The notes under the pieces are model-generated. The model was not told where the DNA came from. It did no database searches and was given only the letters and a program-made list of their open reading frames with translations. Source: Flavobacteriaceae bacterium (lineage in GTDB: Bacteria; Bacteroidota; Bacteroidia; Flavobacteriales; Flavobacteriaceae). Taken from it: a DNA stretch of 64,000 nt. Position numbers and translations under genes: made by a program. Positions 56,718-64,000 of the stretch are shown here, piece after piece; within the stretch, counting starts at the first letter, position 1; the number at the start of each line of letters is the position of its first letter. Where the stretch lies: contig JAITMD010000003.1 of assembly GCA_031277535.1 (NCBI GenBank), positions 230,158 through 294,157 on the forward strand, given 5' to 3'.

Positions 56718-58904
56718 TTAGTTTGTGAATAATAACTCTCTGTATTTAGTTAATGTCCACATTTCATTATCTACCATTAATTCTAATTTATCGCTGTGGT
56801 AACGAATAATGTCAAAATATGGTTTTACTAAGAAGCAGTATGCATGAGCTTGTTCTTCAACGTCTTCAATTAAGTTTGCTTTTTTACGTTCATTGGTCAT
56901 CTCTGTAACCTTTGTATTGATTTGAGCAATGTGATAAGAAATTTTCTTAATGATACTTAATTGTTCCGCTGCTACATTTTCATATTCTTCTTCTCCAAAT
57001 ATTTCTTTTAATCCTTTTACATTATCAATTACCAAGTTTTGATATTTGATTGCAGTTGGAATTACGTGGTTTCTTGCAATATCTCCTAAAACACGTCCTT
57101 CGATTTGTATGCGTTTTACATACTCCTCTAATTCGATTTCATATCGGGCATGAATTTCTACACTTGACATTACTTTCATTTCTTCAAAGATAGCAATTGC
57201 ATGAGGAGCGATTTTTACTTTTAGAGCTTCAGGAGTAGTTTTATTATTACTTAAACCTCTTTTTAGAGCTTCTTGTTCCCATTCTGCACTATATCCATCT
57301 CCTTCAAATAGAATTCTTTCACTTTGTTTGATATATTCACGTAGTACATTGAAAATAGCTTCATCTTTCTTTAAACCGTCTTTTTCAACTAATGAGTCAA
57401 CTTCAGTTTTAAAGTCTCTTAATTGTTTAGCAACAATAGTATTTAAAACAGTCATTGGACCTGCACAGTTAGCAGTTGATCCTACAGCTCTAAATTCCCA
57501 TTTATTTCCAGTAAAAGCAAAAGGAGAGGTACGATTTCTATCTGTATTATCTAATAATACATCTGGAATTTTACCAACCACATTTAGTTTTAAATCTGTT
57601 TTTTCTTCAGGTGATAATTTTCCGTCAGTAACTTCTTTTAATTCTTCTAATACTTTAGTTAATTGTTGTCCAATAAATACTGAAACAATTGCAGGAGGTG
57701 CTTCGTTTGCTCCTAAACGGTGGTCGTTACTTGCAGAAGCAATAGATGAACGCAATAGTTCTTCGTTGTCGTTTACAGCTTTGATTGTATTGATAAAGAA
57801 AGTCAAGAACTGTAAATTACTTTTAGGAGTTTTACTTGGGCTTAATAAGTTTATTCCTGTGTCAGTAGCTAATGACCAGTTGTTGTGTTTTCCAGAACCA
57901 TTAACTCCTTTAAATGGTTTTTCGTGGAATAGTACTTTAAAGTGATGTTTTTCAGCTACTTTTTTCATAACATCCATTAAGAGTGAGTTATGATCTACAG
58001 CTAAGTTTGTTTCTTCAAAAATAGGCGCTAATTCAAATTGATTTGGAGCTACCTCATTATGTCTTGTTTTAACTGGAATACCAAGTAGTATACAATGATT
58101 CTCTAAGTCGTGAATGTAGTTTAATACTCTTGTTGGTATAGAACCAAAATAATGGTCATCTAATTGTTGTCCTTTAGCCGCTGTATGGCCTAATAACGTT
58201 CTCCCAGTTGTTAATAAGTCAGGTCTAGAGGCTGCTAATGCAGAATCAACTAAGAAATATTCTTGTTCCCATCCTAAAGTAGGAGTAACTTTCTTTACAT
58301 TTTTATCAAAATATTTAGCTACTTCTGTTGCAGCATCATCAATTGCATTTAAAGCTTTTAATAAAGGTGTTTTATTGTCTAATGCTTCTCCAGTATAAGA
58401 AATAAATACAGTAGGAATACATAAAGTAGAACCAAAGATAAATGCAGGAGATGTTGGATCCCATGCTGTATATCCTCTTGCTTCGAATGTGTTTCTAATT
58501 CCTCCATTAGGAAAACTTGAAGCATCAGGCTCTTGTTGTACCAATTGTGCTCCATTAAATTTTTCTACAGGGTCTCCATCAAATGTCGTTTCGAAAAAAG
58601 CATCATGTTTTTCTGCTGTTGTTCCAGTTAGTGGTTGGAACCAGTGTGTATAATGAGTTACTCCTTTAGAGATAGCCCATTCTTTCATTCCTAAAGCAAT
58701 GTATTCAGCTAATCTACGATCTATTTTAATTCCAAGCTGTGCATTTTTAACGGCTTGATATGCTTCAGGTGTTAAAAATTGACGCATAGATTTGTCGTTA
58801 AACACATTTTCACCAAATATTAGTGATTTTCTACCCAGTTCTTCTACTTTAACAACTTCTCTTGAAGCTGCTTTTTCAATTGCTCGAAAACGAAATGTTG
58901 ACAT
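56718..58904 (-). CDS. glnN: Glutamine synthetase, type III
   Basis: 728 residues, the length typical of GSIII and much longer than GSI. FNGVNGSGKHNNWSLATD-type ATP loop (here FKGVNGSGKHNNWSL), NRTSPFAFTGNKWEFRAVGS and an intact C-terminal helical extension identify it. It forms glutamine from glutamate and ammonia. It is monocistronic; a -7-type box lies 42 nt upstream on the minus strand. Confidence 0.96.
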   Translation of the reverse strand: MSTFRFRAIEKAASREVVKVEELGRKSLIFGENVFNDKSMRQFLTPEAYQAVKNAQLGIKIDRRLAEYIALGMKEWAISKGVTHYTHWFQPLTGTTAEKHDAFFETTFDGDPVEKFNGAQLVQQEPDASSFPNGGIRNTFEARGYTAWDPTSPAFIFGSTLCIPTVFISYTGEALDNKTPLLKALNAIDDAATEVAKYFDKNVKKVTPTLGWEQEYFLVDSALAASRPDLLTTGRTLLGHTAAKGQQLDDHYFGSIPTRVLNYIHDLENHCILLGIPVKTRHNEVAPNQFELAPIFEETNLAVDHNSLLMDVMKKVAEKHHFKVLFHEKPFKGVNGSGKHNNWSLATDTGINLLSPSKTPKSNLQFLTFFINTIKAVNDNEELLRSSIASASNDHRLGANEAPPAIVSVFIGQQLTKVLEELKEVTDGKLSPEEKTDLKLNVVGKIPDVLLDNTDRNRTSPFAFTGNKWEFRAVGSTANCAGPMTVLNTIVAKQLRDFKTEVDSLVEKDGLKKDEAIFNVLREYIKQSERILFEGDGYSAEWEQEALKRGLSNNKTTPEALKVKIAPHAIAIFEEMKVMSSVEIHARYEIELEEYVKRIQIEGRVLGDIARNHVIPTAIKYQNLVIDNVKGLKEIFGEEEYENVAAEQLSIIKKISYHIAQINTKVTEMTNERKKANLIEDVEEQAHAYCFLVKPYFDIIRYHSDKLELMVDNEMWTLTKYRELLFTN

Positions 58905-58945
58905 AATGTTGGTTTTTTTGTGGGATACCCCCTTTTTTGATGATG

Positions 58946-58953
58946 CAAAAATA
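58946..58953 (-). promoter_or_regulatory. Promoter -7 box for glnN (minus strand)
   Basis: CAAAAATA on the plus strand reads TATTTTTG on the minus strand, with a 41-nt gap to the start codon. No clear -33 partner. Confidence 0.45.
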
Positions 58954-59156
58954 AATAAAAAACATAAAAGTTTTTTATTACCCCTTGTTTTTTTAATTGT
59001 GATTGATAAAAAAAAGTTTTTTATGATTATTGGAGTGTCTTTTTTATAGGGGTGAAAGTATAAAATGAATAAACTGATGATAGGGTTGTGTTATTATTTT
59101 TTTGAGTAAAAAGTAATTTTACTTTATATTTAAGAGTTAGTAACAATTGTTAGTTG

Positions 59157-59164
59157 TAATTTTG
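59157..59164 (+). promoter_or_regulatory. Promoter -7 box (TAATTTTG) very close to the MenI-like gene
   Basis: Exact TAnnTTTG only 7 nt before the ATG at 59172. If it is used, either the transcript is nearly leaderless or translation begins at the second ATG (59184). Confidence 0.45.
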
Positions 59165-59171
59165 AAGGTAT

Positions 59172-59612
59172 ATGAAAACACGTATGAATAAAGATTTTAA
59201 TAAAGAAGCAGTTTTGGCTATGTATGCTAAGGTGACTAAAAATACATTAATGGAAACATTAGAAATTGAGTTCATTGATGCAGGACCTGATTTTTTAGTA
59301 GCTAAAATGCCTGTAAATGCTCGTGTACATCAACCGATGGGATTATTACATGGTGGAGCATCTGTAGCATTAGCTGAAAGTTTAGGAAGTGGAGCTTCTT
59401 TGATGTTAATTGACCCAGAAAAACAAGAAATAAGAGGAATTGAAATATCCGCTAATCATGTTAAAAGTAAACGAGCAGGACATGTATTTGGTACAGCTCG
59501 ATTGCTACATAGAGGGCGTACAGTACATTTATGGGAAATACGTATTACAGATGAGAATGATGTTTTGATTTCTATTTGTAAGATTACTAATATTGTCATT
59601 GATCGTAATTAA
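59172..59612 (+). CDS. menI: Hotdog-fold thioesterase, probable DHNA-CoA hydrolase
   Basis: 146 residues (142 if the ATG at 59184 is used). PaaI/YdiI-type hotdog with HQPMGLLHGGASVALAESLG, where the Glu is the catalytic carboxylate of MenI-like enzymes, and ISANHVKSKRAGHV. The next gene is an isochorismate synthase starting one base after the stop, which supports 1,4-dihydroxy-2-naphthoyl-CoA as substrate in menaquinone synthesis; other acyl-CoAs remain possible. Confidence 0.75.
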   Translation: MKTRMNKDFNKEAVLAMYAKVTKNTLMETLEIEFIDAGPDFLVAKMPVNARVHQPMGLLHGGASVALAESLGSGASLMLIDPEKQEIRGIEISANHVKSKRAGHVFGTARLLHRGRTVHLWEIRITDENDVLISICKITNIVIDRN

Positions 59613-59613
59613 A

Positions 59614-60669
59614 ATGAGAGTTTTTGATGTAGTAGAAGCGCATTTCACAAAAGAGTTACCTTTTGCATTGTATAGTAAACCTAATGATAAAAGAGTAGTT
59701 GCTTACTTACAAGAAGATACAATTATATATAAGGTTAATGATTTTACAGAAGAAGGTTTTGTTTTTGCTCCTTTTTCAAAGGGGGAACGTGTATATATTC
59801 CCAAAAAGAATGCACAAATAATTATAGAGGAATACATAGAAGAAAATACAGCATATAGAGGTAGGATTGTTACTCATGTTAATGATGAAGCAAGAAGGCA
59901 TTTTGAAGATTTAGTTAAAAGGTGCGTGATAGCTATTGAAAATGGAGAGTTTCAAAAAGTGGTTCCTTCTCGAAAAGAAAGTTTAGCAGTAGAAAAAGTT
60001 GATGTTTTAGCGTTGTACAAGAGATTGTTGTCTTGTTATCCTTCTGCATTTTGTTCTGTTTTTTATCATCCAGAGATAGGATTATGGATTGGAGCTACAC
60101 CAGAAACTTTATTAAGAGTACAAGGGCAAGAGTTATTTACTATGGCTTTGGCAGGAACACAGATAAACCATGAGAGAGATGAAGTGGAGTGGGGGCAAAA
60201 AGAACAGGAAGAACAGGCTTTTGTAACGCAGTTTATCCAAGAACAATTACAACCTTTTGTCTCTGAGTTAAAATTATCCGAAGTATATACAAAACGCGCA
60301 GGGAAGGTTATGCATATCTGCACAGATATACAAGCTAAATTAAAAGAAGTAACAGTAGGTAATGTAATTGAGGTTTTACATCCAACTCCTGCAGTATGTG
60401 GGTTACCCAAAATAGCGTCAAGGAATTTTCTTGAGATAGAAGAGGGGTATAGTCGTGACTATTATGCAGGCTATCTTGGGGAATTGAATTACAGTGTTTT
60501 ACAGGAAACCTCTGGAAATACTGATTTGTATGTGAATTTGCGTTGTATGCAAATTGAAGACAAAGAAATACATTTGTATTTAGGATGTGGAGTTACAATA
60601 GATAGTGATCCACATAGTGAATTTATAGAAACAGTAAATAAGTCTTCTACAATGAAGGCTGTGTTATAA
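59614..60669 (+). CDS. menF: Isochorismate synthase
   Basis: The start ATG at 59614 (MRVFDVVEAHF) is preferred to an upstream TTG-type start inside menI; 351 residues. Chorismate-binding fold with KVVPSRKESL, IGATPETLLR, MALAGTQ, HPTPAVCGLP and GYLGELN. It converts chorismate to isochorismate, first step of menaquinone (or a catechol siderophore) synthesis. The thioesterase before it favours menaquinone; menD and menC are not in the window. Confidence 0.88.
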   Translation: MRVFDVVEAHFTKELPFALYSKPNDKRVVAYLQEDTIIYKVNDFTEEGFVFAPFSKGERVYIPKKNAQIIIEEYIEENTAYRGRIVTHVNDEARRHFEDLVKRCVIAIENGEFQKVVPSRKESLAVEKVDVLALYKRLLSCYPSAFCSVFYHPEIGLWIGATPETLLRVQGQELFTMALAGTQINHERDEVEWGQKEQEEQAFVTQFIQEQLQPFVSELKLSEVYTKRAGKVMHICTDIQAKLKEVTVGNVIEVLHPTPAVCGLPKIASRNFLEIEEGYSRDYYAGYLGELNYSVLQETSGNTDLYVNLRCMQIEDKEIHLYLGCGVTIDSDPHSEFIETVNKSSTMKAVL

Positions 60670-60680
60670 AAGAATAAAGT

Positions 60681-61397
60681 ATGAAAGTTGATATATTAGC
60701 TTTTGGAGCCCACCCAGATGATGTAGAGTTGGGGTGTGGAGCCACTATTGCAAAAGAAATAGCATTGGGGAAAAAGGTAGCAGTTGTGGATTTGACCCAA
60801 GGGGAATTGGGAACAAGAGGAAGTGCTGAGATAAGAAGAAAGGAAGCAGCATTAGCGGCAGAAATATTAGGAGTAAGTGCGAGAGAAAATCTTGCTTTTA
60901 GAGATGGTTTTTTTGTTAATGATGAATTTCATCAATTGGAAATCATTAAAATGATAAGAAAGTATAAACCAGAAATAGTGTTGTGTAATGCTATTGATGA
61001 TCGTCATATTGATCATGGGAAAGGGAGTAAGTTAGTTTCAGATGCCTGTTTTTTATCAGGATTAAGACGTATTGAGACTACGCTTGATGGAAGTGAGCAA
61101 GAAGCTTGGCGACCAAAAGTAGTTTACCATTATATTCAGTGGAAAAATATTGAACCAGATTTTGTTGTGGATGTTACAGGTTTTATAGAGAAAAAAGTAG
61201 ATGCGGTTATGGCTTATGGAACACAATTTTTTGATAGTACTTCAAAAGAACCAAGTACTCCAATCACTTCAAAAAACTTTTTAGATAGCATTACTTATCG
61301 TGCACAAGATTTAGGACGCTTGATAAATAAAGATTTTGCAGAAGGATTTACAACTGAAAGATATTTGGCAGTCAATAGCTTAGAAGATTTGATGTGA
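60681..61397 (+). CDS. bshB1: Bacillithiol biosynthesis deacetylase BshB1
   Basis: 238 residues. LmbE-type zinc site FGAHPDDVELGCG, TQGELGTRGS, DDRHIDHGKGS and the family-specific YGTQFFDSTSKEP. It removes the acetyl group from N-acetylglucosaminyl malate on the way to the thiol bacillithiol. It is 11 nt after menF, apparently in one transcript with it. Confidence 0.94.
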   Translation: MKVDILAFGAHPDDVELGCGATIAKEIALGKKVAVVDLTQGELGTRGSAEIRRKEAALAAEILGVSARENLAFRDGFFVNDEFHQLEIIKMIRKYKPEIVLCNAIDDRHIDHGKGSKLVSDACFLSGLRRIETTLDGSEQEAWRPKVVYHYIQWKNIEPDFVVDVTGFIEKKVDAVMAYGTQFFDSTSKEPSTPITSKNFLDSITYRAQDLGRLINKDFAEGFTTERYLAVNSLEDLM

Positions 61398-61425
61398 TTT
61401 TGTGATATTTTTTTCATCAAAACGC

Positions 61426-61455
61426 TTGCGTGGTATGGAATTATCCGTATATTTG
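61426..61455 (+). promoter_or_regulatory. Promoter of the tRNA-His pair
   Basis: TTG (61426-61428), a 19-nt spacer, then TATATTTG (61448-61455); the first tRNA begins 20 nt later. Confidence 0.65.
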
Positions 61456-61475
61456 CACTCGTTAAATGATAACAC

Positions 61476-61550
<75 letters not shown>

Positions 61551-61577
61551 CGAATATTACAAAATAAAAAGTTACAT

Positions 61578-61652
<75 letters not shown>

Positions 61653-61661
61653 CTGATTTTG

Positions 61662-61691
61662 ATCCCTCTTTTTTCAAAGAGGGATTTTTTG
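61662..61691 (+). terminator. Terminator of the tRNA-His pair
   Basis: ATCCCTCTTT (61662-61671) and AAAGAGGGAT (61676-61685), then a T run. Confidence 0.92.
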
Positions 61692-61728
61692 TTTTTAAAC
61701 CTTTTTATAGGTAAAAGTAAGATTGTTG

Positions 61729-61754
61729 TGTAACAATTTTAAATTTTTCACGTC
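61729..61754 (+). promoter_or_regulatory. Candidate ECF-sigma (autoregulatory) promoter
   Basis: TGTAAC (61729-61734, with the AAC of ECF -35 boxes), 16 nt, then CGTC (61751-61754, the common ECF -10). It sits directly before the ECF sigma gene, leaving a leader of only a few bases. ATTGTT (61722-61727) and AACAAT (61732-61737) also form a short palindrome. Confidence 0.5.
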
Positions 61755-61762
61755 ATATAGGT

Positions 61763-62257
61763 ATGAATAGAAATTTGGAACAAGAATTTGTTGACCTATT
61801 GGATAAGAACCAGAATCTTATTCATAAAATATGTCGTCTGTATACAACAGATGAGGCAGCGCATAAAGATTTGTTTCAAGAAATATCTATTCAATTATGG
61901 AATGCTTTTCCTCGTTTTAGAGGAGACGCTAAATTTACCACCTGGGCTTATCGTGTAGCTTTAAATACAGCTATTTCACTATATCGGAAGAAATCACGAG
62001 ATATTGATACAACCTATTATAATCAAGATATCTGTAAGTTTGAATATAGTGAGTATAATTATGAGGAAGAAGAACAATTGAAATTGATGTATAAAGCAGT
62101 TCATCAATTGTCTGATATTGAGAAGGCGTTAGTATTTATGTATTTAGAAGATAAGAATTACGATGAAATAGCAGAAACTTTAGGGATAAGTGAAGTGAAT
62201 GCGCGTGTAAAGATGAATAGAATAAAAAGTAAATTAAAAAAGATATTAAATCCATAG
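61763..62257 (+). CDS. ECF RNA polymerase sigma factor
   Basis: 164 residues. Region 2 is DLFQEISIQLWNAFPRFRGD and following TTWAYRVALNTAI; region 4 is LSDIEKALVFMYLEDKNYDEIAETLGIS (about 112-139) with its HTH. The gene next to it encodes a membrane protein, as in many sigma/anti-sigma pairs. The signal is unknown. Confidence 0.94.
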   Translation: MNRNLEQEFVDLLDKNQNLIHKICRLYTTDEAAHKDLFQEISIQLWNAFPRFRGDAKFTTWAYRVALNTAISLYRKKSRDIDTTYYNQDICKFEYSEYNYEEEEQLKLMYKAVHQLSDIEKALVFMYLEDKNYDEIAETLGISEVNARVKMNRIKSKLKKILNP

Positions 62258-62265
62258 TAGATAGT

Positions 62266-62880
62266 ATGAAGGAATTAGATTTATTGAAAAAACATTGGAA
62301 TGATAATCAACAGTTTCCGAAAGTGTCAACTGATGAAATTCACAAGATGATACACAAGAAATCATCATCTATTGTATTATGGATTTTGTGTATTAGCATT
62401 GTAGAATTTCTTGTTTTGAATGTGATGAGTTATTTCTTTATTGGAGATAACAAAGTGAAAGATGAAACAGAATCTCCTGTATTCTTGATAATGATTGAGA
62501 ATATTGATTATATATCAGCGGCAATTTCTCTGTTTTTTATTTCTTTGTTTACCTGGAACTATAAAAAAATACATGTTGCTTCTTCAACTACTCTGTTAAT
62601 GAAGCAAATTATCAAGACTAAGAAAACAGTTAATTATTATATTTATTGCAATTTGATGTTATTTATTATAGCTTTTTTAATTGTAACAATTAATGTGTTT
62701 TATCACAATGCAGATCGTGCAGTAACGACATCTACTTATGTGATTACGATTGGAGTGCTTTTATTGGTATGTTTAGTCTTTTTAGGTTTGGTTTGGCTGT
62801 ATTACAAATTAATCTACGGTTTGTTGATTAATAAGTTGATGAAAAATTATAAGGAATTAGAGAAAATAGAGTACGAATAA
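62266..62880 (+). CDS. Membrane protein, possible anti-sigma partner
   Basis: 204 residues. An N-terminal 35-residue cytosolic stretch (MKELDLLKKHWNDNQQFPKV) is followed by four transmembrane helices (about 37-62, 85-103, 127-150 and 162-190). It begins 8 nt after the sigma gene. Similar proteins with this KELDLLKKxW start lie next to ECF sigma genes in Flavobacteriaceae; an anti-sigma role is inferred from the position only, and no zinc-binding HxxxCxxC motif is present. Confidence 0.75.
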   Translation: MKELDLLKKHWNDNQQFPKVSTDEIHKMIHKKSSSIVLWILCISIVEFLVLNVMSYFFIGDNKVKDETESPVFLIMIENIDYISAAISLFFISLFTWNYKKIHVASSTTLLMKQIIKTKKTVNYYIYCNLMLFIIAFLIVTINVFYHNADRAVTTSTYVITIGVLLLVCLVFLGLVWLYYKLIYGLLINKLMKNYKELEKIEYE

Positions 62881-62926
62881 GAATAAATTCTTTATTTTGT
62901 ATTAGAATTGTTTTATACATATAAAG

Positions 62927-63871
62927 ATGACTATTACCCAATTATTATATGTGCTTGCTGTTGCAGAGCACAAAAATTTTACTTTAGCTGCAGAAAAAAC
63001 TTTTGTAACACAGCCTACATTAAGTATGCAAATTCAAAAGTTAGAAGAGGAGTTGGGAGTTCAGATATTTGACCGTACTACCAAACCAATACAAATTACT
63101 ACTATAGGAGAAGTAATTGTAAAGCAAGCTCAAAAAATAGTAAATGAATCTGATCGTATAAAAGATATTATTGATCAAGAAAAGGGTTATGTAGGAGGAG
63201 AGTTTAAATTAGGAATTATTCCAACTGTTGCACCAACTTTATTACCTATGTTTTTAAAAACTTTTTTAAATAGACATAGTAAGGTTCAATTAATTTTAGA
63301 AGAGTATACAACAGAAGAAATTATAACTCGTTTAAATAGTGGTTATTTGGATGCGGCAATAGTTGCTACGCCTTTACAATATAATGATATTGTAGAAAGA
63401 GTGTTGTATTATGAACCTTTTGTTGGATATATACCATCTGAGTTTCGCAAAGATTTCAGTGTAGAAATAGAGCCAAATCAATTAGATGTAGATAAATTGT
63501 TGTTATTACAAGATGGGCATTGTTTTAGAGATGGTATTATTAATATTTGTAAGAATAAACAAATAACAAGTGGAAGACAATTTATGTTGGAAAGTGGAAG
63601 CTTTGAAACACTTATTCAATTGTCAAAAGAAGGATTAGGGTATACATTACTTCCTTATTTGCATACATTGAATTTGAATAGAGAGGATCAAGCTAATTTA
63701 ATGCAATTTAAAGACCCAAAACCAGCAAGAGAGATCAGTTTAGTTTATACATCAAATGAATTGAAAATTCAGATTATAAATGCCTTATATGATGTTATTG
63801 TGGGTATTATTAGAGGGGCAATAGCTTTTCAAGACGTAAAGATTATTAGTCCTAAAAAACAAAAGAATTAA
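62927..63871 (+). CDS. oxyR: LysR-family hydrogen-peroxide regulator OxyR
   Basis: 314 residues. N-terminal winged HTH (ITQLLYVLAVAEHKNFTLAA) and a substrate-binding-like sensor. The peroxide switch cysteines fall at Cys199 and Cys208 in DGHCFRDGIINIC, the same numbers as in E. coli OxyR. It should activate catalase, Dps and peroxiredoxin genes, none of which is visible in the window. A terminator follows. Confidence 0.94.
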   Translation: MTITQLLYVLAVAEHKNFTLAAEKTFVTQPTLSMQIQKLEEELGVQIFDRTTKPIQITTIGEVIVKQAQKIVNESDRIKDIIDQEKGYVGGEFKLGIIPTVAPTLLPMFLKTFLNRHSKVQLILEEYTTEEIITRLNSGYLDAAIVATPLQYNDIVERVLYYEPFVGYIPSEFRKDFSVEIEPNQLDVDKLLLLQDGHCFRDGIINICKNKQITSGRQFMLESGSFETLIQLSKEGLGYTLLPYLHTLNLNREDQANLMQFKDPKPAREISLVYTSNELKIQIINALYDVIVGIIRGAIAFQDVKIISPKKQKN

Positions 63872-63886
63872 TATCAAAAATAAAGG

Positions 63887-63924
63887 GGCTGTCTCAAATA
63901 AAAAGAGACAGCCTTATTTTTTTT
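63887..63924 (+). terminator. Terminator of oxyR
   Basis: GGCTGTCTC (63887-63895) pairs perfectly with GAGACAGCC (63905-63913), followed by a T-rich tract. The remaining bases to the window end show no gene. Confidence 0.88.
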
Positions 63925-64000
63925 TGTTTTAGTAATCTTGTATTTGAGATTTCAGAATTTTATAAAAGATTCTCATCGCGTTATTTTGAGGAAAAAAAGC

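Noticed and set aside
57328..57945. 205-codon plus-strand reading frame opposite the glutamine synthetase gene
   Set aside because: It is fully antisense to a strongly conserved gene, has no start context and an implausible Ser/Asn/Phe-rich product.
63887..63924. GGCTGTCTC inverted repeat as an insertion-sequence end
   Set aside because: It is a perfect terminator directly after oxyR; no transposase or target duplication is visible.

Overview
The window is about one third G+C. Its gene content is that of a Bacteroidota bacterium of the family Flavobacteriaceae, possibly Myroides or a close relative; genus is inference. Supporting signs are a type IX secretion (T9SS) type B sorting domain, a PorP/SprF protein, a type III glutamine synthetase, the bacillithiol deacetylase BshB1, and repeated promoter-like TAnnTTTG boxes (the Bacteroidota -7 element). 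Most genes are ordinary chromosomal housekeeping genes. No insertion sequence, prophage, CRISPR array or rRNA was seen.

Region by region. 1-1401 is the 3' part of a helical-repeat protein. 2180-4271 holds two adjacent membrane-anchored AraC-type regulators behind a potentially structured leader. 4830-18959 is the most distinctive part: a five-gene surface module with a 1383-residue lectin/RCC1/DUF11 protein, a 1876-residue repetitive fibre-like protein, a short protein with a T9SS type B sorting domain, a PorP/SprF outer-membrane protein, and a TPR/PD40/OmpA protein. 19335-30852 carries lpdA, an acyl-CoA ligase, two S9 peptidases and a membrane glycosyltransferase. 31037-37091 has a lipoprotein followed by pheT, a DCC thiol oxidoreductase and a MutS2 without the Smr domain, all three on the minus strand. 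37310-41380 holds a Crp/Fnr regulator, a DUF3995 protein, a CoA-transferase, a secreted hypothetical and a GNAT acetyltransferase.

41651-44643 is a small accessory island: two SUKH (SMI1/KNR4) immunity-like genes, an acidic orphan, a HAD phosphatase-like gene, an 87-nt hairpin, and a 49-nt nearly exact duplicate of the 3' end of the first SUKH gene. 44704-48716 is a tight minus-strand operon (tsaD, rsmE, AI-2E-type permease, THUMP-like methyltransferase). 48842-53344 is a TamB-like giant whose membrane anchor is encoded upstream of the first ATG, so an ATC start is proposed.

53419-56671 groups pfkA, gap, an N-acetylglucosamine-kinase-like gene and mgsA (upper glycolysis plus the methylglyoxal shunt). 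Then come type III glutamine synthetase, a MenI-like thioesterase with isochorismate synthase (menaquinone) and bshB1, twin tRNA-His genes, an ECF sigma factor with a likely partner membrane protein, and oxyR.

The best candidate for an incompletely described system is the 14-kb surface module. One short T9SS-type protein, a PorP/SprF protein and an OmpA-type peptidoglycan anchor accompany two giant exported proteins that carry no recognisable sorting domain.
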